Shown here piece after piece: positions 9,680 through 17,411 of a stretch of 64,000 bases of DNA; the stretch's first letter is position 1, and each line of letters opens with the position of its first letter. Source of the DNA: Streptomyces griseoruber. Its GTDB lineage: Bacteria > Actinomycetota > Actinomycetes > Streptomycetales > Streptomycetaceae. The translations under genes were made by a program, and so were the position numbers. Below the pieces are notes generated by a model. It was not told where the DNA came from. It saw nothing but the letters and a program-made list of their open reading frames with translations, and ran no database searches. The DNA is taken from assembly GCF_001514205.1 (NCBI RefSeq), contig NZ_KQ948781.1, positions 62,001 through 126,000 on the forward strand, in the 5' to 3' direction.

Positions 9680-9754
9680 CCTCGCCGCTGACTCACACGA
9701 GCACGGGAGTGGTCAACCGGACTTCTGACTGAGCACGCTGGTTGGCCGCAGAAG

Positions 9755-10135
9755 TCAGGCGTCGAAGCGACGACGGGCAGCCTCGATGTGACCGAAGTAC
9801 CGGCGGGTCCAGCCGCACATCCCGTCGACCGTCGCTCGCAGAGCCTGGCCCGGCTCAGTGAGGGTGTATTCGACCCGCGGCGGGATGGTGGGGTGCACGG
9901 TGCGTTCGACCAGGCCGTTGCGTTCCAGCATGCGCAGGTTCTGGGTGAGCATCTTGTGGCTGATCCCCTCGATCTCGTTGCGCAGTTCGCTGAAGCGCAG
10001 GGTGCGGTCACCGAGTCCCTCGACGATCAGGAACGCCCACTTGTTGGCGACGTCCGAGAAGATCTCCCGCGCCAATGAGCCCGCACGCGCCAGGTCCGTG
10101 TCCTCGGGCGAGCCTGTGAGCTGCTTGGTCACCAT
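9755..10135 (-). CDS. HxlR-family winged-helix regulator
   Basis: A 126-residue HxlR/MarR-like regulator with the typical signature (ANKWAFLIVEGLGDRTLRFSEL, HKMLTQNLRMLERNGLVER, PRVEYTLTEPGQAL). The ATG at 10135 has GGAGAACC before it. It is divergent from the RidA-family gene at 10272. Shared 137-bp upstream DNA contains an interrupted palindrome (10151-10176). The layout suggests it represses the RidA-like gene. HxlR proteins often sense electrophiles or redox stress. It has no cysteine in the HTH N-terminus, so a thiol switch is not indicated. Confidence 0.9.
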   Translation of the reverse strand: MVTKQLTGSPEDTDLARAGSLAREIFSDVANKWAFLIVEGLGDRTLRFSELRNEIEGISHKMLTQNLRMLERNGLVERTVHPTIPPRVEYTLTEPGQALRATVDGMCGWTRRYFGHIEAARRRFDA

Positions 10136-10150
10136 CAGGTTCTCCAGTCA

Positions 10151-10176
10151 CTGAAAAGTGCGTTCTTCCACTTCAG
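10151..10176. promoter_or_regulatory. interrupted palindrome between hxlR-type gene and ridA-type gene
   Basis: CTGAAAAGTG, seven bases, then CCACTTCAG. The half sites CTGAA(A)AGTG and CACTTCAG are inverted with one extra base. The site abuts the ribosome site of the HxlR gene, so it is a candidate operator for that protein. Confidence 0.45.
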
Positions 10177-10271
10177 CCACCACTCTCCTACGGTGCCTGA
10201 GTAACCACAAGAGACCGAGTGGTCGGGGCGGACCCGAACCCACGGACGCTCAGGACGAGGAGACAAGCGCC

Positions 10272-10679
10272 ATGGCCATCGCCTTTGTAAACCCCAGCGG
10301 ACTACCCAAGATCGACGTCTACCGGCAGGTGTCGATCGCATCCGGGTCGAGGCTGGTCTTCATCGCCGGGCAGGTCGCCTGGGACGCCGCGGGAGTCACG
10401 ATCGGCGAAGGCGACCTTGCCGCCCAGGTCGAGCAGAGCTATCTCAACGTCGGTACGGCCCTGGCCGAGGTCGGTGGCTCCTTCGACGACGTGGCGAAGC
10501 TGACCCTCTACGTCGTCGACTGGACCCCCGACAAGATGCCGCCGCTCCTGGAAGGTATCTCCAGAGCAGCCGCGAAGCTGGGGATCACCCCGGCCCCGCC
10601 GACCACGCTGATAGGCGTTGCGGCCTTGGACGTCCCCGACCACCTGGTCGAGATCGAAGCCACCGCGATCCTCGACTGA
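10272..10679 (+). CDS. RidA/YjgF/YER057c-family protein
   Basis: A 135-residue RidA-superfamily protein. It carries FIAGQVAWDAAG near residue 31 and ends with a domain containing LVEIEATAILD. Canonical RidA hydrolyses reactive enamine/imine intermediates and needs an Arg near residue 105; here the aligned stretch is GVAALDVPDHLVEIE, so that Arg seems missing. It therefore more probably belongs to an Rid subfamily of other function. The ATG at 10272 follows GAGGAGACA. It is divergent from the HxlR regulator. Confidence 0.85.
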   Translation: MAIAFVNPSGLPKIDVYRQVSIASGSRLVFIAGQVAWDAAGVTIGEGDLAAQVEQSYLNVGTALAEVGGSFDDVAKLTLYVVDWTPDKMPPLLEGISRAAAKLGITPAPPTTLIGVAALDVPDHLVEIEATAILD

Positions 10680-10775
10680 ACAGATGGCATTCCCTCGCGG
10701 TGGTGACCACCGCCCGGACTGCGGCGCGGTGCTCGGCCACCTCACCGCCGCCGGCGAGGACGCCGAGAACGCTGC

Positions 10776-11373
10776 TCAACGCCGGGCCGTCCGGAACGGG
10801 CAACCCGCCCCGGGCGACACCACACACCAGGTCGCGCACAGCCCCGACTCGCCGTCGTCTGTGATCCCGACCAGGATCCGGGTGGCGGAGCACCCGGCGC
10901 AGGGCGAAGGGGAAGCCCGCCGTCGGCGGTAGCAGGCGGAGCACACGGGCCCCAGTGGCCAGAAGATTTTGACCGGCCGTTGCCGCCCGCAGATTCCGCA
11001 GTCGCGGAGAGGCCGGGGAATGCAGGTGTCGCAGTGGAAGGCGCCCCGGCCACGGTCGATGTGGTTTCCGGCGCGGATGCGGCCGCACACACTGCATTCC
11101 TTGCGCGGATGCTGGTAGCAGTGCTGGCAGATGTCCGGCCGGCCGCCAGCGGCCTTCACCGAGATCGGTCCGACGATGCCGCAGATGCCGCACGTCCGGG
11201 GTGGGCTTGTGTAACAGCTGCCGCAGACCGGTCCCTGCGGGATGACGGCGTTGACGCGACGCTGCCGTCCGCACCCCCTACAGCGGCGGGTGGGGGTGGG
11301 CGCGCAGGTCCAGCAGACCTTCTCGCCGTCGGCCGCGCGGTGTTCGAGCAGGGCCAGGCGGTTTCAAGCCGCA
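10776..11373 (-). pseudogene. zinc-ribbon-rich protein fragment (recombinase-associated type)
   Basis: A run of about 190 residues holds many paired cysteines, such as CRGCGR, VCGSCY, CGICG, DICQHCY, CSVCGR, FHCDTC, CGICGR and VCSACY. They form tandem zinc ribbons spaced about 18-25 residues. The frame is interrupted by a TGA near 11373, and upstream frames continue similar CxxC units (FCAPCH), which suggests decay. Actinobacterial proteins with this pattern often accompany tyrosine recombinases; that link is from memory. The downstream part (10680-10775) shifts frame and is not interpretable. Confidence 0.5.
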
Positions 11374-11467
11374 ACACTCGCGGACCGTAGGCCATCGCGG
11401 CCAATGACACGGCGCGCAAAAGTCAGAACCGTCGGACAGAGTCGATGCCCGGCGGGCGGACAGCAGC

Positions 11468-12562
11468 TCACGCCAGGGTGACGCGCATGCCGCCCTGGGC
11501 CAGGACATCGAGGACCACGCCGAACAGGTCGTAGGGCTGGCCGTCCGGTGTCAGGGCCTGGGACAGGTGCTCGCGTGCTGTCGCGGCTTCGCGCCAGAGC
11601 AGGGTTGCGGGGGCAGTGTAGCCGAAGGTGCCACGCAGGCAGTCGTCGAGGGCGGCCAGACAGCCGCCGAAGTAGCCGCCCGGACCGTTCACCGCCTCGC
11701 CGAGCGCCAGGTAGAGGCCCGGTTCGTCGGTGACGTGTCGGCCGTCGAGTTCGTAGGCGTGACCGGCCGGCCGGTCACGGTGGGTGCGTCGGCAGGCCCG
11801 CTCTCGGACGAGGTCGAGCCAGGCTCCGCGGCGCCGGGTGTCAAGGCCGGCCCAGGCACCCTGGGTGTCCGGCGGCCCTGCGAACCACCGATCCCAGATG
11901 GGCCGGGCGTATTCGGGAACGGGCGTGAAGAGCTCTCCGTCGAGCTCCAGGTCGATCCGATCCGTCCCGTAGAAGGATGGGTGCCAGGCGCTGACTCTGG
12001 CCCAGAGCAGGCGTTCGGTGAGCGGCTCGCCCTGGTCGTCCTGTATCTCCAGAGCGGCCTGCTCCAGGTCCAGCGCCCGCCGGGTGCCCTTCATCAGTGC
12101 CGCCCGCAGCTGATCACCCTGGGCGAGCCCCCGCAGGACGAGCGGGGGCGCCGACTGTTTGGGCGGCAGGACGCGGGCGAATTCTCGACAGGAGCCCAGC
12201 CAGCGGTGCCCGTCGTGCACGCGAACTCGGCCCCTGTGTCCCTCGGGTGGGCCTTCGTAGTCGTCCAGGCCGGTGAGTACGAGACTGTCTGTCCCCAGGG
12301 GCTGGCCTACGCTCTCCGTGTCCTCCAGCAGCCAGGGATCGAGCGTCTCGTCGTCCGGCACCAGCCACACTCGGTCGCCGACCCAACCGCGCACTTCTGC
12401 CTGTGGAATCCAGCCGAACAGCTCGTAGGTCCCCCGCTGGGGCTCCCCGAACAGCCCTTCCACCTCGGCGCAGAAGCCCCAGGCATGCCTGTGCTCCTCC
12501 TCAGCCAGCGTGTACCGCGCGCGCCCGCCATGGCCCTCGCCTTCATGCACGGTGGGAATCAT
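11468..12562 (-). CDS. barstar-family protein with long N-terminal domain
   Basis: About 364 residues. The C-terminal ~90 residues form a barstar (ribonuclease-inhibitor) domain (ELDGRHVTDEPGLYLALGEA, GGYFGGCLAALDDCLRGTFG). The ~250-residue N-terminal part is rich in Trp and acidic residues (ELFGWIP, VWLVPDDETLDP) and is of unknown role. Barstars bind and block barnase-type RNases in the cytoplasm. No barnase-like gene is visible nearby. The start is uncertain; the ATG at 12562 precedes the conserved region, and others lie at 12592 and 12679. The gene may be an orphan immunity gene. Confidence 0.8.
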   Translation of the reverse strand: MIPTVHEGEGHGGRARYTLAEEEHRHAWGFCAEVEGLFGEPQRGTYELFGWIPQAEVRGWVGDRVWLVPDDETLDPWLLEDTESVGQPLGTDSLVLTGLDDYEGPPEGHRGRVRVHDGHRWLGSCREFARVLPPKQSAPPLVLRGLAQGDQLRAALMKGTRRALDLEQAALEIQDDQGEPLTERLLWARVSAWHPSFYGTDRIDLELDGELFTPVPEYARPIWDRWFAGPPDTQGAWAGLDTRRRGAWLDLVRERACRRTHRDRPAGHAYELDGRHVTDEPGLYLALGEAVNGPGGYFGGCLAALDDCLRGTFGYTAPATLLWREAATAREHLSQALTPDGQPYDLFGVVLDVLAQGGMRVTLA

Positions 12563-12734
12563 GCCGGGACCAGCTCTCCACGGCGAAGGCATTTCCCGCG
12601 TAGTCGGTCGCGATGCCTCAAGGCAGCCGGTCATTGACCACCCGTACACAAGCCAGCGATATGCCAGGATACCGCTCACGGGCTGTCACCATCGGGGACT
12701 CTTTGGGCCTGTTGCACCGAATGCGAGGGGATTC

Positions 12735-12926
12735 ATGAGCACCAACGACCTGACCCGGTTCAAGTCGTGCCACAGCAGCAGCGGCTCCGGCGACCGCGTC
12801 GAAGTGGCCGTCGCGCTCCCCCACGCCATCCACGTCCGCGACTCCAAGAACACCGACGGCGCCCTCCTCACCCTCTCCCCAACGGCCTGGGCCGACTTCG
12901 TCCCGTACGCCGCCACTCAAAGCTGA
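12735..12926 (+). CDS. DUF397 domain protein
   Basis: A 63-residue protein of the actinobacterial DUF397 family (RFKSCHSSSGSGDRVEVA, IHVRDSKNTDGALLTLSP, WADFVPYA). The start ATG at 12735 follows GAGGGG. DUF397 proteins normally lie directly after an XRE/helix-turn-helix partner that they modulate, as in BldB-like systems. Here the partner is missing, and an AraC-family regulator follows after only eight bases, probably in the same transcript. Confidence 0.9.
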   Translation: MSTNDLTRFKSCHSSSGSGDRVEVAVALPHAIHVRDSKNTDGALLTLSPTAWADFVPYAATQS

Positions 12927-12934
12927 CCCCCAAG

Positions 12935-13984
12935 ATGATCGGAACCGTGTTCCAAAGCGACGACGTGCCCCGGGAGCACCGGTTCGACTACTGGGGCGAA
13001 TTGATGCACCGGGCGATCGCGCCCAGTCACATGAGCTGCGAGTTCGCCGACGACTTCTGGGCACGGCAGCGGCTAATGGAGCTGGGGCCGGTGCTGGTGT
13101 GGCCGACGGAGCATCTGGTGACCGGGTTCCGGCGTACCGAGAAGCTGGTGCGGCAGTCCGACCCGGAGATGTACCACCTGTCGCTGGTCCTCGGCGGCGG
13201 GCTGGGGTTCGAGCATGCAGGGAGGGCCGAGGCATACGGCCCGAGCGACCTGTGGTTGAGCGACACGTCACGGCCGTACGAAGTGCACGCGCCAGCCGGC
13301 CTGGGCCGTCAGGTGATCCGGGGGGTGGGCCTGGACTTCCCCAAGGCACTGCTGCCTCTGCCGCCCGCTGGCATCCGGCACTTGCTGGGGCGGCGGCTGG
13401 CGGCGAGGGAGGGGGTGGGCGCGCTGCTGACCGGGTTCCTCACCGGTTTGGAGGAGCAGGCCGACGCCCTCCAGCCGTCCGACGCGCCGCGCCTGGGCAC
13501 CGTTCTGGTCGACCTGCTGTCCGCCTGGTTCGCGCAGGTGCTGGAGGCGGAGGAGACGCTGCCGCCGGAGACCCGCGAGCGGGCGCTGACGACCCGGATA
13601 CGGGCGTTCATCCGGCAGAACCTGCACGACCCGGAGCTGACGCCGCCGGTGATAGCGGCGGCGCATCACATCTCGCTGAGCTATCTGCACCGGCTGTTCC
13701 AGGAGGACACCCCCGGTGAGACGGTCGCTGCCTCGATCCGGGGCCAGCGTCTCGCCGGCGCCCGCCGCGACCTGGCGGACCCTGGCCTCGCCGCCACCCC
13801 CGTCCACACCATCGCCACCCGCTGGGGCCTGGTCCGCGCCTCCGACTTCACGCGCGCGTTCCGCGGGGCGTACGGGGTGTCACCGACGGAGTTCCGCGCG
13901 CAGGTACGGTCGGCAGGCGAGCCGGAACAGCCGCGTCAGGGTGCGGTGGACGCAGAACCAAGCCCTCTGCGGACTCGCTCCTAA
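12935..13984 (+). CDS. AraC-family transcriptional regulator
   Basis: A 349-residue protein. Residues 1-200 form an AraC-binding-like sensor domain (REHRFDYWGELMHRAIAP). Residues ~225-330 carry the paired AraC helix-turn-helix (HHISLSYLHRLFQEDTPGETV, WGLVRASDFTRAFRGAYGVSPTEFR). It starts at ATG 12935, eight bases after the DUF397 stop, so it is probably co-transcribed. The effector and targets are unknown. The intergenic stretch that follows (13985-14158) shows nothing but the inverted repeat described next. Confidence 0.92.
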   Translation: MIGTVFQSDDVPREHRFDYWGELMHRAIAPSHMSCEFADDFWARQRLMELGPVLVWPTEHLVTGFRRTEKLVRQSDPEMYHLSLVLGGGLGFEHAGRAEAYGPSDLWLSDTSRPYEVHAPAGLGRQVIRGVGLDFPKALLPLPPAGIRHLLGRRLAAREGVGALLTGFLTGLEEQADALQPSDAPRLGTVLVDLLSAWFAQVLEAEETLPPETRERALTTRIRAFIRQNLHDPELTPPVIAAAHHISLSYLHRLFQEDTPGETVAASIRGQRLAGARRDLADPGLAATPVHTIATRWGLVRASDFTRAFRGAYGVSPTEFRAQVRSAGEPEQPRQGAVDAEPSPLRTRS

Positions 13985-14158
13985 CGACAGCCCCTGGGGT
14001 CTCTCCCCCCATGGTGATCGAACAGCTGATCGTGTACATAAACCGCCCGGGCACCGCATCCAGCCCACTCGCCCGCACACGCACATCAGCAAGGTCCCCA
14101 GCCATAACCACACCAACGACCGGGCTGGCCAGCAGTCACGGTGGACACCGTTGCAGTA

Positions 14159-14224
14159 CTAGGGCGTGTATCGAAAGTGGATCTTCACCGTGCGATCCGG
14201 AAATACTTTCGATACACGCCCTAG
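14159..14224. repeat. 66-bp inverted repeat, MITE-like or bidirectional terminator
   Basis: Two perfect 20-bp arms, 14159-14178 and 14205-14224, begin and end with CTAG and read GGGCGTGTATCGAAAGT inward. A second inner pair GGATC/GATCC (14179-14183, 14194-14198) extends the stem. The right arm includes the TAG stop of the methyltransferase. The arms resemble IS terminal repeats. It could be a solo miniature element or a strong hairpin ending transcription from both sides. Confidence 0.8.
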
Positions 14225-14922
14225 GACGGGATGTACGCGCTCACCAGCAGCGTGTCGGCGGTGCGCGGCCCGCCGGTGGTGGCAGGCAGCAGGTCGGTGG
14301 TGATGTTGGTGAATCCGGCCGCGTCGAGCAGCTTGACCCACACATGCTCTTGGAGGACCCAGCGGCGCATCGTGGTGGCTTCGCCGTCCGGCGTCTTTGC
14401 CGGGATGTCGGCGGCCACGGCATCGGGCTGGGCGGGCGCCCCGTTCAGGTAGTGGGCGAGGGTTGCGAACACCAGTCGCCCGCCTGGCTGGAGAGCAACG
14501 GCCGCCGCTGGCAGTACCTCGCGCGGGGCGGTGAAGTCCAAGGCGCCGAAGACGCTGTACAGCACGTCGTACGCACCGGGCATCGCCTGCAGGTGGGGCA
14601 CCACGTCGGACTGCACGATGCGCAGGCGAGGGGCGAGGTGGGCGTAGAGGTCGGTTGCCATGGCGTGCTGGGCGGGCGAGGCGTCGATGGCGATGACCTG
14701 GGCGGGCGGGTGATGGACCGCCAGGTGTGCTGCGTGCCGGGCCGTTCCGGCGCCGAGGTCGCCCACACAGCGGCCGGCTAGGTCGCCGAGGACCTCGGGG
14801 CCGGGCCCGGTGTCCTGGCCCCAACTCCAGTAGAAGGTGCCGGGAACGGTGCGGTCACCGGTGGCGCGGGCGCGGCCGTAGTGGTGCCAGAGGTCTGCGG
14901 TGCTGGTGGTCACCCGGCCCAT
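14221..14922 (-). CDS. class I SAM-dependent methyltransferase
   Basis: A 233-residue Rossmann-fold methyltransferase. Motif I (CVGDLGAGTARHAAHLA) is near residue 52, the acidic end of strand 2 is IAIDASP, and later motifs are YDVLYSVFGALDF and LQPGGRLVFATLAHYL. The acceptor is unknown; small-molecule methylation in the cytoplasm is likely. It begins at ATG 14922 or at an internal GTG (14913). Its stop codon lies inside the 66-bp inverted repeat, which could therefore end both this gene and the converging AraC transcript. Confidence 0.88.
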   Translation of the reverse strand: MGRVTTSTADLWHHYGRARATGDRTVPGTFYWSWGQDTGPGPEVLGDLAGRCVGDLGAGTARHAAHLAVHHPPAQVIAIDASPAQHAMATDLYAHLAPRLRIVQSDVVPHLQAMPGAYDVLYSVFGALDFTAPREVLPAAAVALQPGGRLVFATLAHYLNGAPAQPDAVAADIPAKTPDGEATTMRRWVLQEHVWVKLLDAAGFTNITTDLLPATTGGPRTADTLLVSAYIPS

Positions 14923-15032
14923 CCTGGCGGCCGCGACCGGACCGCGGGCCGGTTCGCCGAAATCTCACCCAGGCGTGCCCTCGGGTCCCGGCCGTGCGGC
15001 CGGGACCCGAGGAGCTCGCAGCTGCGGGGCGG

Positions 15033-15503
15033 TCAGTGCGAGTCGTTGCCGGGGTGGCACGGCCCGCACTCGGCGGCGTCCGTCCACAGCGGCAGGTCGA
15101 CCTCCCAGCCGTCGGCGGCGACGATGTGAGCCGTCTTCACGACGGAGCCGTCGTTCTTCATGTCCACCTTCGGCACGTGATGCAGGAACTGTCCGTCGTT
15201 GAACTTCTCGCACAGCTCGGCGTACGCGACGGTGTCCAGGATGACCGTGTGGACGCCGATGTCGACGAGTTTGCTGGGCGCCAGCCCCAGCCCCTCGCCC
15301 CGGTGGTTCATCGCGGTCAGCAGGTAGGCGTAGCCCTGGCCGAGGACCCGGGCGGCCATGACCGAGTCGTAGGGAAAGTCCCGCATGAGGAGCCCGACCT
15401 GCTTGTCCCACAGGTCGGCCGGTACGACGTCGCGTGCGCAGCGGACCGGGCCGGTCGTCGGGTCGGCGGCTGGAGGAGATGCAACAGCGGCGGTGGTCGC
15501 CAT
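15033..15503 (-). CDS. conserved actinobacterial protein of unknown function (partner of XRE-TPR gene)
   Basis: A 156-residue soluble protein with a conserved central part (LMRDFPYDSVMAARVLGQGYAYL, LVDIGVHTVILDTVAY, FLHHVP). The C-terminus is rich in Cys and His (AAECGPCHPGNDSH) and could bind a metal. I recognise it as a common Streptomyces family found beside an XRE regulator, but know no biochemical role. It is divergent from the XRE-TPR gene at 15693. The start ATG follows GGAGGCG. Confidence 0.7.
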   Translation of the reverse strand: MATTAAVASPPAADPTTGPVRCARDVVPADLWDKQVGLLMRDFPYDSVMAARVLGQGYAYLLTAMNHRGEGLGLAPSKLVDIGVHTVILDTVAYAELCEKFNDGQFLHHVPKVDMKNDGSVVKTAHIVAADGWEVDLPLWTDAAECGPCHPGNDSH

Positions 15504-15596
15504 GGGGCGCCTCCGATGGACGGTGCCCCGCGGCGCGAGGCGGTGACGCCCAGCACACCGCGCCGAGCGGCTGCGCGGTGATCAACTCTCGCCCTC

Positions 15597-15622
15597 TGCA
15601 AGGCGTTTGCATGTCGTGCAAG
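15597..15622. promoter_or_regulatory. TGCAA repeats between the divergent pair
   Basis: The shared upstream DNA contains TGCAAG twice (15597-15602 and 15617-15622) plus an inverted TTGCA at 15607-15611, giving a TTGCA-N5-TGCAA palindrome. This spacing suits dimeric XRE binding. The site lies between the gene at 15503 and the regulator start at 15693. Confidence 0.45.
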
Positions 15623-15692
15623 CGGCCTCGACGCGCCGGGTCAGCGCCCGTAGCGTGGAGGACCCCCTGTCTGTGCGGTGTGGGAGGGACAC

Positions 15693-16985
15693 GTGCCCGT
15701 TGACCCGCTCTGGAACAGCACGACAGCACTGCAGTTAGCCGCGCAGCGGCGCCCCGGCGCGCTCATTCGGCTCGGACGCCAGCACCACTCCTGGACGCTG
15801 GCTGTGCTCGCGGGCCGGATCGGCTGCTCGCCCGCGACCGTCTCCCGTCTGGAGCGCCGCACCCGGATCGCCGACCTGGGGTTGGTACACCGTGCCGCTC
15901 GGGAAGTCGGCGTTCCCGGACACGTCCTCATGACATCCCTCGCGCCACCGCCCGCTACGGCAACGGCGGCCACTAGAGTGACGGCCAGTCAGCGTGACGC
16001 CGAGGAGGACCCCATGCGCCGCCGTACGCTGCTCGCCGCCACGGCGGCCGCAGGCCCCGCCGCCCTGCTGATGGGCCTGGACGATGCTTTGGCCGACGCC
16101 CCCGCCCCGCCCGGTGCCGGGCCGCTGGACGGCCGTCTGGCGGGCGCCCGCGCACTGTACGACCGGGGCGCGCACACACGGCTCCTGGCCGCACTGCCTG
16201 GCCTCATCGCCGACGCGCATCACGGCGCCACCTCCCGCCGCAGCCTCGACCAGGCCCGGCTGTCCGCCGTGTACAGCCTCGCCTCCGCCGTGCTCATCAA
16301 GCTCGGCTCCTACGACCGCGCCCGGCTCACCGCGGACCGCGCCCGCACCTGGGCCGAGATCTCCGGCTCCCCGCTCGCAGCCGGGGCCGCGGCACGGGAA
16401 CTGGCCATCGTGCTGCGCCACCAGGACCAGCACGGCGCCGCTCAGCGCCTGATGTCCTCGGCGGCCGACGACCTGGAGGCGAGCGGGCTGCGCACCGACG
16501 CCACGGCCGCCGCCTACGCACAGATGTTGTGCACCCTGGCCTACACCGCCGCCCGGGCCGGGCAGCGCACCGAGGCCTTGGCGATGGCCGAGGAGGCCCG
16601 TCGCGCCGCCCGCCGCCTGCCCCAAGCCGCTCCGCCCGGTCGGCTGTTCGCCATCAGCCCGGCCGCCGTCGACCTGTACGCGGTCGGCGTGCACTGGGCA
16701 CTCGGCGACGCAGGCGCCGCGCTCGACGCAGGGAAGAACCTGCGGCCCGAGCAGTTCCCGACCGCTGAGCGCAAGGCCCGCCTGGGCACCGACATGGCGC
16801 GCGCCTGGTGGGCCTGGCAGCGGCCCGAGCAGACCGCCCGCGCACTGCTGGACGCCTACCGGGCCAGCCCCGGCGAGGTCCGCGACCGGCCCGCGATCCG
16901 CCGCATCGTCACCGAGCTCGCCGAGCAACACCCGCGCACCAGCGGCGTACGCGAACTGCACGCCGCAGTGACACGGACCATCTGA
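15693..16985 (+). CDS. XRE-family regulator with TPR-like C-terminal half
   Basis: A 430-residue protein from GTG 15693, after GGGAGGGA. An N-terminal helix-turn-helix (LAVLAGRIGCSPATVSRLERR) is followed by a low-complexity linker with a short hydrophobic Ala-rich stretch (RRRTLLAATAAAGPAALLMG). The C-terminal ~280 residues are helical repeats of TPR type (ARLSAVYSLASAVLIKLGSYDRARLTADRA). Such proteins sense peptides or partner proteins through the repeats. It is divergent from the conserved unknown gene at 15033-15503, its likely target. Confidence 0.85.
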   Translation: MPVDPLWNSTTALQLAAQRRPGALIRLGRQHHSWTLAVLAGRIGCSPATVSRLERRTRIADLGLVHRAAREVGVPGHVLMTSLAPPPATATAATRVTASQRDAEEDPMRRRTLLAATAAAGPAALLMGLDDALADAPAPPGAGPLDGRLAGARALYDRGAHTRLLAALPGLIADAHHGATSRRSLDQARLSAVYSLASAVLIKLGSYDRARLTADRARTWAEISGSPLAAGAAARELAIVLRHQDQHGAAQRLMSSAADDLEASGLRTDATAAAYAQMLCTLAYTAARAGQRTEALAMAEEARRAARRLPQAAPPGRLFAISPAAVDLYAVGVHWALGDAGAALDAGKNLRPEQFPTAERKARLGTDMARAWWAWQRPEQTARALLDAYRASPGEVRDRPAIRRIVTELAEQHPRTSGVRELHAAVTRTI

Positions 16986-17411
16986 CGCCCGCGCGGCGGC
17001 ACGGGCGCGCAGCCTCACGGGGTCCGGGGCGCTGCGCTTGAGCGCCTTCTGCCTGCGGCCGTGCCGGGGGCGCGGTGTCCCCCGGTGTGGGCAGGTGCGG
17101 CCGCGGGCTCACAGCCGGCGGAACGGCCCGAGTCACAGCCGACCGCCGGCCTCGGTGACCCGCGGAGCTCACCGGGCAGCGCGCTCGCCTTGAGGAGGCA
17201 CAGCGTGATGGCCGATGTCCGCCGCCGGTGGCCTCGGCCGCCGCCCCGCGCCCTCGGGCGGGGCTCCCCGGTTCGCCGTTAGAGTCGTGCATGAGCGGTG
17301 TGCATCGTGAAGTCGCCAGCAGGGATTGACGGCGGGCGCACACGATCTGGATGTTGTATCCCTGCAGGTAGCCGCCGCGTTTGCCGGGAATTGGCCGGGA
17401 GTCGGGATCGC
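16986..17411. other. no supported feature
   Basis: I see no convincing gene, RNA or repeat in these 426 bases. The right end may include decayed sequence of the truncated IS1182-type element that follows. Confidence 0.5.

Noticed and set aside
11468..12926. A barnase/barstar pair with the DUF397 gene as toxin
   Set aside because: DUF397 is a recognised regulator-associated family and has no RNase motif.
13985..14158. A small gene after the AraC regulator
   Set aside because: Only short frames without ribosome site or family; the stretch looks like ordinary intergenic DNA leading into the hairpin.
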